Below, piece by piece: positions 16,101-27,900 of a stretch of 64,000 bases of DNA. Every line of letters starts with the position of its first letter. Position 1 is the first letter of the stretch. A model generated the notes under the pieces. That model saw nothing but the letters and a program-made list of their open reading frames with translations, ran no database searches and was not told where the DNA came from. The stretch comes from Monarcha castaneiventris obscurior. Its lineage: Eukaryota; Chordata; Aves; Passeriformes; Monarchidae. The position numbers and the translations under genes were made by a program. The stretch spans positions 26,335,001 through 26,399,000 of the forward strand of contig JAMPIT010000575.1 in assembly GCA_026261815.1 (NCBI GenBank), given 5' to 3'.

Positions 16101-18906
16101 ATCTGTTGAGAATTTAATTTGCTGCAACCCCATTGCCAGGTCAATGTCTTGCTCTTGCTGCTGAAGTTTAGAAGCATGACTGCTTTACAGACTGGGATTT
16201 CTTGGGCTGCATGCAGAAGCCTGATCAGGCTTCACTCTCTGTAGGTGGTGAGGAGGAGTGACAGAGTGTAAAAGACTGTTTCTGTGCTGAATCCTCTCAC
16301 ATTAGCTCCTTGTGAGGACCTCCTCTCTGGCAGCACGTTAAGGCTGAAACGTCAGCCAAGTACTGATGCGTGTGAGATGGTCAGCAGTGATATGAGGCAA
16401 GAAAATGACAGCTTGAATTTTGATCTGCATTTGCAGTGCATAGTGGTGGTGTGTAGGGTGGGCCTTTCTGTGGAAATACTAATGGAAGAGGAAAAAGGCA
16501 CTCAGAGTTTAGCTTAGGGCCAAAAGGAAAACCTGGAATTGGTCTTGCATTTACCTGAACAAGAACTGAATCTGAGGAAATGTACCTTGAGATTTTTTAG
16601 AGGGCTAGGTGAAATTCCAAGGTCTTGACCTCCCTTGAAATCTCCGTGTCAGTTTTAAAAGTCTGACTAAAAATGTGCATGGTGAAATGACCTGGAATAT
16701 TGTGTCTCTTAGTGTGTCATCCATTGTCATACCTGTATGTGTTGTGTAGTGAGGGTTTTGTGGTAGGTTTCGTATTCAGTGACAGCAAAGCCATTTCGAT
16801 TTGCTTTGTAGCCCAAACCTCTACTGGTGCAACTGAGTGTGATTCTAAAGAAGGTTGTAGGGCTACAGTGATTTCAAGTAGATTTGAAGAACTGAATTTC
16901 CATCTACAGTTTTATGTAAGGTGACCGCCTATGAAGAATACTTTTAATTTTATTTCTTCAATTTTGTTGTTTTTCCTATACTTTGAAGAGAGCTCTGAAG
17001 TTTCTCTGCTGCTGCTTGATTTTAGGTGCTGTCTACCTTGATTTGCTTTTTTTTTTTTTTTTTTTTAATGAGGATTTATGGACAAAAATGATATTAACAA
17101 AAGAACAAGAGACACTGCATGTTCTACGGTAGCAAAACATGGTCAGGTCTGATTCAGACTGAGACAGACACATTCTTTTACTGAGGCTGTTTGATACTTT
17201 TATTTTGAATACTAAATTAATACAGTTGCTTATCAGAACATAGGAAGAAAAAGAAGTGTTGAGAACAGAAAAACTCCCCATCAAGTTGGCATTTCTTTTA
17301 CTTCTGAAGTTAAAAGAGCCATTTTCATCCAGTTTATCACACAAAGCATTGATTGTGACTTCAAAAAGATTTTGAGGGCTTGCAGTTAGACAAGTACTCT
17401 TGTTTAACAGAGGTCATCTCAAAAACACTCATGTTTTGCATGACAGTACAAGATGAATTAAGTTATTATCTTAGTATGATAACAGTGAGAGAGAAGTGAA
17501 AGCTTTGGTGACTGAGCTGAACAGTAGGCAATGTGAAGGTTATAAAAGGAAGATGAAAACCTTTCCTTCTGCATCTGTCATCTCAGTAATTTGTCTGGAT
17601 GGCAGATTCATAGGAATCCTCCTTTTTTTCTTTGCTTTTTTTTAATGCAGGATTGATTCTCCTGGGTGTATGAAGGAAGGAAAGGATAACTACAGAGCAA
17701 GAAGCTGCTGGAATTCCTTCAAGCAACCTCCTGGAAGGTAAGAGGAGTTATGCAGTGCCTTACTAAAAGCTTTCTTCCGCTGTTGACTGATCACCTTTGC
17801 ATAGTTGATAAAAGAGAAGTGAGAAAGTGAAATATAGAGGTTTGCACTGACAGGCCCCAAAATGTGCTTGCGTGCAGTCTCCCCTGGAAATGTACCAGCA
17901 GTCCAGGTCAGGTACTTCATCTTCCCTGTGATGAGATCCATTGTTTTCCCACTTCCTCTGTGCCCTTCCTTGAACTCTGCCTTCAGATTTGCAGTCACAT
18001 AGTACCATCTTCATAAAACATTAGGGATTTTCCTCAACCATAGCTACTGCATATGTGACTTTATCCCAGCTAAAAAGCCAAAGCATGACCTCTCTCCCAG
18101 GTTTCCAAGGAAAGGGAAAGAATGAGCAGAAGTGATCTGTTGGTAAGAATTCTTTTCTTGTACTGAGATCCAGGTCAAACATTTCTCCCCTGCCCTAGTG
18201 TTGCAATTTTTTTTTTTTTTTTTTTGCAGCCACTATAGCTGTTTATACACACTAAATGTAATGTTTACTGTTATGAAAGTCCATCCAGAAGCCAAAATAC
18301 ATACCCTTCTGTCCTCCCTGGAGTAATAGGTACATTTTTTATGGTTAAGCTAAAGGACTAGCTGAGTTAGCTCACAAGTCTTAAGAGACTTGTGTCTGCA
18401 TCTATTTCTGAGTAACAGACATACATTGTGGTAGTATAATTGAAACTTCTTTACTGTCTGGGCAGCTCTTTGGAGCTGGAGATTTATAGTCTTTGAAAAG
18501 CTATTGTACAACTACAGAACTGAACTTCAACATATTTGTAGATTTAAAATCATGTGTTTATTCTCCCCGAAGTTCAGTAGTGCCCATCAAGAAGCCTTGA
18601 TTCTAAAGGTGCCAGAAAGAACAACACATTTTATTATGGTGTAAAATGAGACCTTTCTCACTTTTGCAAGAGAGATGCTAAAACTTTTCTCTGTGGTAAT
18701 GTCAGCAACTTGAGTTAAAAGAGCTGTCTTTAGTATTTTGTGTGTCCATAACGTTTTCTGGTGTAAGACGAGGGCGCACAATGAAAGCTATGTCATTAGG
18801 TTCTAGTTCATCTTTAATCAGCTGGACTAAGCCATATTCACACCAATACTTTATAAATTGTTCACATTTCTTTTGTAGACCTTGCTGTAGTTTTCAAGAT
18901 TTTTGA
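13085..18906 (+). CDS. Unrecognised spliced gene divergent from CPOX, about 94 codons
   Basis: I do not recognise this gene. Four plus-strand exons join in phase: 13085-13112 (ATG, 28 nt), 15402-15543 (142 nt), 17651-17737 (87 nt) and 18879-18906 (ending in TGA). All introns are GT/AG, and the middle acceptors have long pyrimidine tracts. The product starts MNVWLHTES. Residues 11-30 include [18 protein letters not shown], which could form a charged helix. A Pro/Trp/Cys-rich C-terminal part follows, with [29 protein letters not shown] and a final PCCSFQDF. There is no signal peptide and no membrane segment. The two middle exons are convincing; the first and last are the only parts resting on phase fit alone. 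It might be a small coiled-coil or cytoskeleton-associated protein, but that is a guess. A non-coding spliced RNA is the alternative. Confidence 0.45.
13195..13690 (-). mobile_element. CR1 LINE 3' fragment, minus strand
   Basis: The minus strand encodes the C-terminal end of a CR1 reverse transcriptase. Diagnostic runs are [19 protein letters not shown], the [20 protein letters not shown] stretch and [19 protein letters not shown], followed by the FRLTLGRI 3' end. The frame is open for about 150 codons, so the copy is fairly young, but it is truncated at its 5' end as most CR1 copies are. It lies in the first intron of the candidate divergent gene. Confidence 0.92.
14228..15045 (+). mobile_element. 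CR1 LINE with internal deletion, plus strand
   Basis: The left part (14230-14615) carries CR1 endonuclease-domain residues: [16 protein letters not shown], then [18 protein letters not shown] and [10 protein letters not shown]. At about 14618 the sequence jumps to the far 3' end of the element: [20 protein letters not shown], then the 3' UTR ending CTTCCAACCTACCCAGCTGTGATTCTGTGA. Nearly the whole reverse transcriptase is missing, and frame changes separate the pieces, so the copy is dead. Confidence 0.9.
15402..15543 (+). CDS. Internal coding exon, unrecognised gene
   Basis: A strong acceptor (TTCTGTTCTTTGGCAG) and a donor GAG|GTAGGA bound 142 nt that are open in one frame and distinctly GC-richer than the flanks. 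The frame encodes [20 protein letters not shown] and on to NPTHW. Two alternative AGs at 15403-15404 and 15405-15406 (CAGCAGAG) would remove one codon or shift the phase. Confidence 0.6.
15923..16185 (-). mobile_element. CR1 LINE 3' tail, minus strand
   Basis: The plus strand reads GATGGGACCTCTGGAGGTCTC followed by TAGTCCAACCTC, the reverse complement of the CR1 3' UTR end. CR1-like sequence continues to about 16180. It lies in an intron of the candidate divergent gene, just past the exon at 15402-15543. Confidence 0.8.
16186..17650. other. Intron-like DNA, no gene seen
   Basis: The DNA is unremarkable apart from a run of 20 T at 17047-17066. It lies between two candidate exons of the divergent gene. 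Confidence 0.5.
17651..17737 (+). CDS. Internal coding exon, unrecognised gene
   Basis: Preceded by a long T-rich tract and TGCAG, followed by AAG|GTAAGA, close to the ideal donor. The 87 nt are open in the phase set by the previous exon. The junction makes an Arg codon, then [18 protein letters not shown] and [10 protein letters not shown]. Confidence 0.6.
17738..18878. other. Intron-like DNA, no gene seen
   Basis: It contains a run of 19 T at 18207-18225 followed directly by GCAG, which resembles a splice acceptor, but no open exon with a donor follows. Confidence 0.5.
18879..18906 (+). CDS. Candidate last coding exon of the unrecognised gene
   Basis: The acceptor TTTCTTTTGTAG|ACC matches the required phase 2 and gives Arg then PCCSFQDF and TGA at 18904-18906. 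No AATAAA is seen before the LTR that begins at 19015. The LTR's own AATAAA at 19402 could serve as the poly(A) signal. Other downstream exons could exist instead. Confidence 0.35.
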
Positions 18907-19014
18907 TGAGAAAACCTCTCAAACTGCACTTGATCATCAGATTTCTGTAAGATACATGTAACTGAACATCAAATAGTATTCAGCAGGGCTTTTAAAAAAT
19001 AATTACAGTTACTG

Positions 19015-19470
19015 TGATGCCTTAGGTTTTAACTTTAATATTTTCAAATTCTGTACTGCTTAGAGTGTAACTGTGAAGTTCCTTGTAGCCTGTAATTTCT
19101 GCTGTCTTGTACTAGGTAGACATAACAAAGCCTCTCCAGGCTTTGTCTTCAAGGACACCCAGGCTGTTCTAGGCCCAAAATGTGTAAACCAAAGATTCTA
19201 ATGGGGGGGGGGGAGGGGGCAAGCTGAGGGGAATTACATCATTAAACTGGGGCTTTAATTGGAGAATTAACCCTGGTATGCAAATGAACCAAACCTATAA
19301 AAGTGTGAAGAACTCGTGACCTGTCGCCTGTCGTCCATCTTGGGGCCCAGTTTTTGGAAGCAGCCTCTGGCTCCCCCAGGGTGTACCTTGAAGGCCCTTC
19401 AAATAAATACCTACCTTTATTCTCTTACTCTTGTCTAGTCTCTGTTTCTAGGTGGCTGGAGAAGGCATCA
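19015..19470 (+). mobile_element. Solo retroviral LTR, plus strand
   Basis: A 456-bp element with matching ends TGATGCCTT and AAGGCATCA, the TG...CA form of an LTR. It holds a perfect octamer ATGCAAAT (19278-19285), TATAAAA (19296-19302) and AATAAA (19402-19407), spaced like U3, R and U5. A G-rich run lies at 19204-19220. No primer-binding site or retroviral genes follow. It is clearly related to the inverted copy at 31724-32161, with differences spread along its length. No direct repeat is obvious at its flanks. It is a fixed remnant of an endogenous retrovirus and encodes no protein. Confidence 0.88.
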
Positions 19471-22400
19471 GTTCAAATAGAAATCTTCAGAAGAAAGTAG
19501 CTGTATTGGTGCCACCACCCACCACAGGATTATCAGGAAGACTAGAGACAGGGAGGGTTGTGACACATGTGTTGAGAATCAAAAGGGGGCTTTAGGACAG
19601 AAAAGCAATTTCCATGGGAAAAGGTGCTATGCTCACCCTTGCTGACAAAGAAGGTGACCAATGTTAAGAAATGTGGACAGTACACAGGAGGGCTTCTGTG
19701 GTCATTTTAAAGCTGGCAGTTTGGGACTCATGATGGTCCCTGGCTCAGGCATTTTTAACCTGGTGTGGTGGGACTCATTTACCCTCTGGTAGAACTGTAG
19801 GCTTAAAGCACCATCTTTATTTGACCTTTCCATTGTACTGCAGGGATAAGGTCAGGAATTTTATGGAATAGAAGATAAGCTGATTTTCCTCCATCACCTC
19901 CAGAAAACTAACAATAAAGCCTGCTTAGTCCATTATTTGCTGTCAAGTAAGAGGTAACTCTTTCCTCATGCTGTTAGTTCATAGAAGTTATAACTACAGG
20001 TTTTGCCATGGGCATTACTCAATTACCAGATCTAACTATCTGACCTGACTAAAAGCAAGCCAAATCCAAAAGCAAGATGCCAGGGAAGTAGAAGAATAAG
20101 GCACAATACTCCAGCCAGATAAGTTCCCAGACTATGTGTGTTTTCACTTTAGGGATTTCCTGAAACTGGTGTGATTGATCTAGTTAGTGACTGTCAACAG
20201 GTCTCTCTTCTAAATGCTTGTTCAGTCTCTCTTGAGAATTTTCTGCAGCTGGAAAATTCTCAGGCAAGAAGCATTGTTGTCTGTAGAGCTTGCCTAGAAC
20301 ACAGCTTCTCTTAGCATCATTGATGGCTCCTTATTCTTGAATATCTGAAGAGACAGTGAAGAGCTTTTCCTATCCATGCCATCAGGCCCATCTCTGCACC
20401 AGGGTGGAGAATCTTAACCCTTTAGCTCCTTCTATGGTGACTACTGTCCCCTCACGCAAAGGATGTGTCAGGAACATATTGCTTACCCATGAAAATGTAT
20501 GTGTTTCTCAACCTGAAACTTCATCAGCAGGCTAACGGATTCCTAAATTAACTCACTGCCTTCAGCAGTTTTTCTTCTCTCAAAACTCTAAAAAACAAAG
20601 AACAGTGTTTTATTACTGCCTGTTCTTGTGTCTGGTTTGAAAAGAAGCACCTTAAAAGGTCAGCTGGTAAAAGTCTTGGCAGCACTCAGATTGCAGCCTT
20701 GCCTAAAATGAATCACCACCTTTTGAATCACAGCTTTCACTTCCTTCATTGCCTGAATTTTCTAATCTTTCACCTCACACTGGTTCAGGCCTGTGGACAG
20801 GGCAATGTCACCAAAGTGGAAATATCACACCAGAGATGAGTCTGAGGACTGCAGAGACAAGTCTAGGCAGGAGTTCTAGGGACTGGGCTAGAGTGGAGAA
20901 GTGGAGCAAGCACCCTACAGATGGGGGTACTTTGAGGAGAGCAGAAGCAGAAGCAGGGAGCAGAAGCTTCTGGGGAAGGGTTGGGACAGTTTGTTTGGAC
21001 ACTACTAAAAGTAGTTAAAAGTTAGCTTTCCAAAGTGGGCTGAACTCCTGCAAGGGAGCCCTGTTGGGTAGTGTGAGTTGCAAGGACTGAAATGAATTTG
21101 AGTCAGTGTATTGAAAACCATAGAGTCAAATTCTAACTGATAGTAGAGCCTGTCAAGAACTTACTCTGTACAACTCTCTACTAGAGATCTCAAAATTGCT
21201 GATAAGGTGTAGGATGTTGCAGGGTATCTGCACCATCTCAGCATTAGACTTTCTCTTTTTGGTCTATTTATAAAAATTGGCCTTCTTGCCAGGGCATGCC
21301 TTGTCATGAGTTCTGTGGGATTTCATTCTCTTTTCAGCTTTTAAATGAAATGGAGTGTCCTAGACAACACTGGATCTTAGCACTGCATTATCTCCCCCTT
21401 CTGGGTACTTCTGTTTCATTCCTTTTCAGCATAAAAAACTCTAGAGCCCTGTCCCAATGACTTCCTTCCCCCATTCTTCAAAACTGCCTTGAAAACCCCT
21501 GGCTAGACTGTCACATGCTCATCACTGGTTTTCCCCAAGGATCCCATGTCTTCTGGTAACACAAGTCCTTACAGCTGCTCCCCTGAGACTACTTTTCATG
21601 AGAGAGCTGCTTTCTACTCATTCTTGTGTAACACTCCTGCAACTTTTCCTCATCCACAGGTTTCAGACTTTTTCTCTCTTCTGGACTTCCTCATTCTCCA
21701 CTAATGTAGGATATGACTTGTCACAGGAGATGCTTCCTGGAGAACCAATATCTCCCTCTAAATTTCTTAATAAGAGGCATTAGAGAAATTCTCTTTCCAC
21801 CTATCAAAGGAAGAAGTAAGAGGATGGCTTTATTTTAAAATAAGGGACCACGTGAAAACCATGGGACATGGGGCCCTACCTGCTTCTGTTGTTCCTTAAG
21901 GTAGGCTGTCTCTTAGGTAATAAAAGATGAGTTGCACAGTAAAAAATTAGATTTTAAAGCAGACATTAATCCATTAGTTTCTACAGTCTCTATCTTAAAC
22001 AGGTAAAGGGCTTCATCTGTTAACTGTGGAACATGGAAGGTACAGGCATGGTGCACTAGCTGAATAGTTGTTCCATTGCCTCAGCCTGGTATCAGTGTGA
22101 CCCTTCTCTATCACTGTGATCTGTTTCCTTATATACAGCTATAAGAAGAGATACTGCACATACAATTTTAAGCTATCTCAGAGCTGCTCATCAAGTTCTG
22201 TAAACTCGTGGAGCATTATTTGAACTGTCCAATGTAACAGAAAAGCGAGTTATTTTTAATAGTGCTGTAACATTTCTCTAGGTAATTCAAACCATATATC
22301 AGTGTTAATATGCTCTGTTAGACTGTGGAATTGTGGAAGATACTGTTCTAAAACATAACTCATTCCTGTTACATTTTCATGGTAGCTTTGTCACAGGATT

Positions 22401-24794
22401 ATAGTGATATTACTACTGAATGACTTCGAGGGCTCCATGAAAGAAAGAGCATTTTAGAAGGAAGACACCTTTCTTGAAGAATAATCTCACAATACAGAAA
22501 ATATGCAAGGTTCTTTAATTCTTGTTATTTTTAAGCTGACTGATTTCTTGCTAATTTGAAGTCAATGTTATCTGAAGCTTAGTTATTTCAGTTACACTTG
22601 TAAAAGACAGTTCTGTATGTTTTAATGCTTGCTGTACACTTTTTTGTGTAATTTTTGACAAGTTCTCCATAAACTCAGGTAGCAGGTTACAGCTTGCATT
22701 GAGCAGTTTGATATATTTGATTGATCTGTTTAATGCTGAGGTCTTTGGATCTTGAAAAATGTTTTCCACTAGCATGTTTTCCAGCCCTTCTGGAAGTACT
22801 GGAAGGTGAACTCTAACAGCTGTCACTCATTAGTTTGAGCAATTTCTTTGTTTAAAGTACAAAACCCTGGGCTTATTCTGCAAGGGATCTCTGAAGACCT
22901 GCTGGATCCCTGAAGGGTTTGGTTGTTATTTAGTGAGTTCAGAAACTGTTGAGATTCAATGCAATTCTTTTTCTGAAAGTTTTCTCCGTATTGTGAGTAT
23001 GGTGATGGCAAAAGATAAAATGTATGTTTTATCTTTAAGTTCCTTGTCTTGTCTCTCTATCTCCTTTCATACTTGTAAATCGAGGCCCTGCCCCACAGAG
23101 GACTGTGGGACACACACTGCTGATAGTGGTTCTGCTGCTGCTGACCTGGTATTCAGCATATGGTCTGTGGGTGATTAGGGAGGGGATTATTCTAGCATGG
23201 AAAAAGAAGTCAGAGTGCCTACAGAAATTACCAGGAGCAGGCTTAAAGCAAGCAAAGGCCAGTTCTTTTTACATAGCACAGCTGAAATAAACTGAGACTG
23301 AGAGGCACAGGATGTTACAGAGACCAGGGGTGCAAATGAGCTTTAAAAAGGAACTAAGAAAGTCACAGAAATGTTTTTAAATGCACAGATTTGCACAGAA
23401 GCAAAATGAGCTTCTGGCTCTGGCTGTCCCTGACCAGCGAATTAGCAGATCTCACTGGGCTGCATTAGAAGAAGAGTCAATCTTGCCCCATTTTTTTTAC
23501 TCTTTCCCAAAGTACCCATTACTGGCCATAGTCATAGGAAGGAGCCTGGCTTTTTATAGGTTTGTTCTGATTCACTGTGGCTGTCCTTATGTCACTGACT
23601 CCCAACATCTGGGAAGCAGGAGCAGGATTCATGGCTGAGTACACATTTTCTAGTGTGCAGAACAAAAAGGTGGAAGTCATGTCCTCAGCCACTCCACAAC
23701 CTGCTCTCACTTTGTTAATATGCAAGGTTAATCAGCATAAACACATCTGCTTGACCTAAACACATGCCCTAGACAAAGAGCAGAAGTGCATTAGATATTG
23801 GGATGGTTTGAGACGAAAGAGTAAAACAACGTCAAATTACTCTTAATTCTGCTGTGTTCTTACTTGGTTAGCTCACAACTATTCAGGGATAGCATTAAAA
23901 ATTATGGCTTCCAGTGTAGTACAATGCCAAGAATGTAATCCACAGTTTGTCCTCAATCCCATGAGGATCCTCTCTAATGTTTCCAATGCTTTTGGCAGGA
24001 ATATTAAATTACAAAATCTAGGATGCTTGCCAGAAAGAGAAAAAAGAAGGCTCACAATAAAAGCAGTGTCCCTGCTCTATGCTTCTGCAGGAGCAAAATG
24101 GCCTGTCAAAATGGACTATAACTTTCAAAATAAAACAAATTAAAAGGGCAATTTCTCATAAGTGTCTTACAGCAATCTGTTCCAGTACTAAAATAAGCAC
24201 TGTTTGATGCCTGATGACAACTCAAGGAAGTAAGTGAAGGTGATTGAATTGTCAGTATATTGAGGTGTTCTTTTGAGCTAAAAGTACTTACCTGTCTCAT
24301 TTCTAGCTCAGGCTGGGTCCTGACCTCCAGAGCCTGACTTCTATTTTTTCTGTTGGTTGGAAGGAACTTGCAGAATACAGCAAGATTGTTTCACGTTCAC
24401 GCTGATACAACCAAGGCCAGAGTTCAAAGATTGCTTGTTTTGTTGAATTTACCATAAGAAGGTGTTTATACTTTTGTAAACTAAATCCTTGACTGTACAA
24501 GGAATTCCAAGAAGAGGGAGTTGGAGAATTGTAAGGTCTCGAATATATGTCAAGCCTCCTTTGAGGCATGAATTACATGGAACTCAATACTTGCTTTATT
24601 TGTCAAAGTGAATTCCCATTTGTCTTTAGAGAGTGAGCTTTTGGCCATTTTTGATAAAATTGTTATACTAGGGTACTGGCATGGGTATAAGCTCCCCACT
24701 AGAGAAAAGGACAAGTTAGAAACTCTTTATCTAGTTAGTTGATACTGGAACTTTTTCATCTTACATCAGTCATGTTAATTTTGACATATTTTCC
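19471..24794. other. Gene-poor intergenic DNA
   Basis: No convincing exon, RNA gene or young repeat is seen. It contains an 11-bp perfect inverted repeat at 20233-20262. T/C-rich stretches around 21.4-21.7 kb give short chance frames. Confidence 0.5.
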
Positions 24795-24975
24795 TTCTTT
24801 TGGAGACTGTGGAACGGGTTACCCAGAGAATATGTGGATGCCTTATTCCTGGCTTTGAGCAACCTGGTCTAGTGGAAGGTGTCCCTGCCCATGGCAGGAA
24901 TTTTGGAAGTAGATGACCTTTTAAGGTCCCTTCCAAGCCAAACCATTCTATGATTTTGTGATTCTCTCTCTCCCA
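24795..24975 (+). mobile_element. CR1 LINE 3' tail, plus strand
   Basis: It matches the CR1 3' UTR in order: GGAACGGGTTACCCAGAGAA, then GGTGTCCCTGCCCATGGCAG, GACCTTTTAAGGTCCCTTCC and CATTCTATGATTTTGTGATT, the typical short-repeat end of CR1. It is truncated to about 180 bp, the commonest form in bird genomes. Confidence 0.93.
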
Positions 24976-27900
24976 CACGGCTGCTTTCCAGGGCCAGCAG
25001 AGAAGTGTCTGACATTCTCATCCCTTCTAGGCAATTCTCCAGTTGTTTCTGCAAGAGACAAAACCACCAATTATTTATTTAGTAATACATTTGAATTTTA
25101 CTACTCTATTTGTATTCTCTTCCTCTGTCTTTATTAAAGAACTGTCCTTAAGATCAGCTAGAGGTTAATTTAGAAATTCCAGCTGTACCTTACCCAAAAT
25201 GCACATCTTACAGAATTCTAAAGGTGTACAGATGTCACTTTATTGGCTATTATTTTAACATAAGAGGAGTATGAGCTTCAGTCTCCAGATTTTTCACAGT
25301 GCCTACCCCATCCAGGTCCATTGATGTTATGATGATGTAAACAAAATGTGATGTAGTTGCATAGAGCTGGTACCAGTATTTTATTGCCACACTGTTTAGC
25401 ACCAACGCTAAGAAGTCTTCATGGATGGTGCTGTACTTTGCTGGTGTCTCCTACTTCAGAAGTATACTAACTCAGGCATGAATGTCACAAAATCAGTGTT
25501 ATTTTCTGTCAAAAATGGAGTGGCTGGAAAACACTTTTGTCATCCATATCAGATAGGTGTACTTTTTTGGGTAGCAGGAAAGGGTGGAGAGGAAGAAGCA
25601 TTGACCTCAAATTTGCTTTCAAGCTTATCTTTCTTGCTTTTTCTTGGTCTGAGGGATATTTATGTCTGCAGCTGGGGCTCACCTGGAGCTGCATGTCTTA
25701 CCTTCCAAGGAAGACCTGCACAAGCTGTTGAATTTGCACCAGATATCTTAGAAGCCACATCCTGCATCACATGCATAATTGCAGCCAAAAATGGCAAATA
25801 GGACACATTTTACACTTGGTGCTCAGGTTTTGCTGAACATAAACATGAGACAGCACCTACCTTGGTATTTTTATTTCTTTTTACAGAAAGATGTTCAGAT
25901 GGAAGGGTTTGAAAGAATGCTGAAACTAGAAGGAAGGTGGCAGATCAAATATGTGGAGGAACAATCCACACTCTGCCTCTCTTGTGAAAAAGGTAGATAC
26001 AGATTCTGGAAAGCTTTGTAGGCACAAAGCTTGTCAAACCCACCACATATTTTTCAGAGGAAGCCAGGCACGTATTCAAGAAAATGTTGCTGGCAACACT
26101 AAAGTTGCTAAAAAAATAGCAGCACTGCTTTCTAAATATAAGTTTCTCTTCCTTTTGTATTATAAATCACTAGTTAATTTCATCAAAGGAAACCATAGGA
26201 TATATTTTTCTTGTTAACCATATATTTAGTGACATTGTTTCTTCCTTTTGAAGATCAACTTGACCTTTTGTTAAAACAATACCACAGGGTAACTCATTAG
26301 TGTTAAGGAGAAGGGGCAAGGCAGTAGCACTGAGAGAGAAGCACATTGAGGTTTCTGACTTGTCATTGTCAAAAATGTACGTGGCCGAGTGACAGTGTGT
26401 TCAGCTAATTTCACACAGCAGTTATTTTGCTCTGTGACCTCTGTTTTCAAAACCTTGAATCTTAACTCAACCTATATAAAAGCAAGTCATGTACATCTAC
26501 TGAAAAGGGTGCATTTCAAAGGCTCTCTGGCAAGTCATCATCTAAACTCCAGTTCTGTAGCAACTGTGAAGGAGCATTGACTGCAGAAACAGCCATTTTA
26601 TGTGCCTGTGCTGCAAACAGTGTTACATTGGCATTGTAATGTGAGGGATTCAAATGCATAAATAGTTGAGTGCATGGGATATCTGAGGCTAAACGTACTG
26701 AATAATTAGCTTCACAGTAATCAGAAGCAAAATACCCAGCATTTGAACAAGAAATGGTGGCCTCTTTTCTGTGTACAGACAAAAAATGAAACAAAATTAA
26801 CTGGAACACAATCTCAGATAGGCTTGGATTCATAAATGAAAGAAAGAAAAAGAAAAAGGAAAAGAACACAAATTCAACAACTGAATCCAATGCCTCTGGT
26901 AGGTTTCACATTTAGCATGGCAGGATCCAGGGAGAGTGGAGCCCAAACATATTTTTGCAAGGTTTGTTGATGTATATTATAGCCCTTGAGAAATTGTGGT
27001 AATCACCTGTCTTCTCATTAAGCAGTCATGATACTCTCTGCTTCTCACATTATGTTGTGGAGGTTTGGTAAAAAGCCTTCATCCCCCAACTTTTAGCATA
27101 TGGTTACACTGCTTAGTGCTGGCATGAAAATAAATAGCAGCAGTTTGGGACTCACGCTGCTTTTCTGGTTGGTTTGTTGTGTTTTTCATGTTTGCTGTTG
27201 TTTCATTATAACAGCCTGGGTAGGATATGGGGTGCTTTAGCTGAGAAGAAATTGGTCATTCATATTTTTTTTATTCGTGTTCCTAAGGCATGTTGGTCCA
27301 ATCATATTAACTGTAAAGACTGAGCAGTGATTAATGAACCCTTTGGAGAATGTGGGTGAGTTCTGTTTCCCATTACATTCTGATGAGTACAAGGACAGCT
27401 ACCAACATTTTCAGAACGTTTGCTAATGCTGCAAGCTTCAATATCTGGGACATTTCCTAGGCCCCGTTAAAACAACTTGGATTCATGTTGACAGACCATA
27501 TGCCTTTAAAAAATAATTGCCAACCAGAAACACTGGCCATGGGATCTTAGAATGCATTCACTTCTTAAGTCTCATATTGAAAGATGCTGAGAATGCTGCA
27601 GCCCTGGTTCTTACTGCTTAGAGCTACTTCCCCTTGGGACTTCTGAAAACTGGCAGAATGTGTTGCCAGCCAAGTATCCAAAAATGACTGTTTGAGTCAT
27701 TCAGCAGTAAGCACCCTGGGGACTCATCCAGGCTTCCTGTTCTGCATTTAGGCAGTGTGTAATATTATAGGGGTCTGGATCCGAGTGTCTTATGAGCTAT
27801 GTAATACACTAGATATTAATAGTAGTCATAACTAAGGAACATGGTTTGGCTGCTTCTGATTTCATAATTTTCAAATCTTGCAGAGCTGAATGTAGAAATC

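Noticed and set aside
23105..23290. 61-codon frame with a hydrophobic N-terminus resembling a membrane anchor
   Set aside because: It begins at GTG rather than ATG, has no splice or promoter context and no recognised family.
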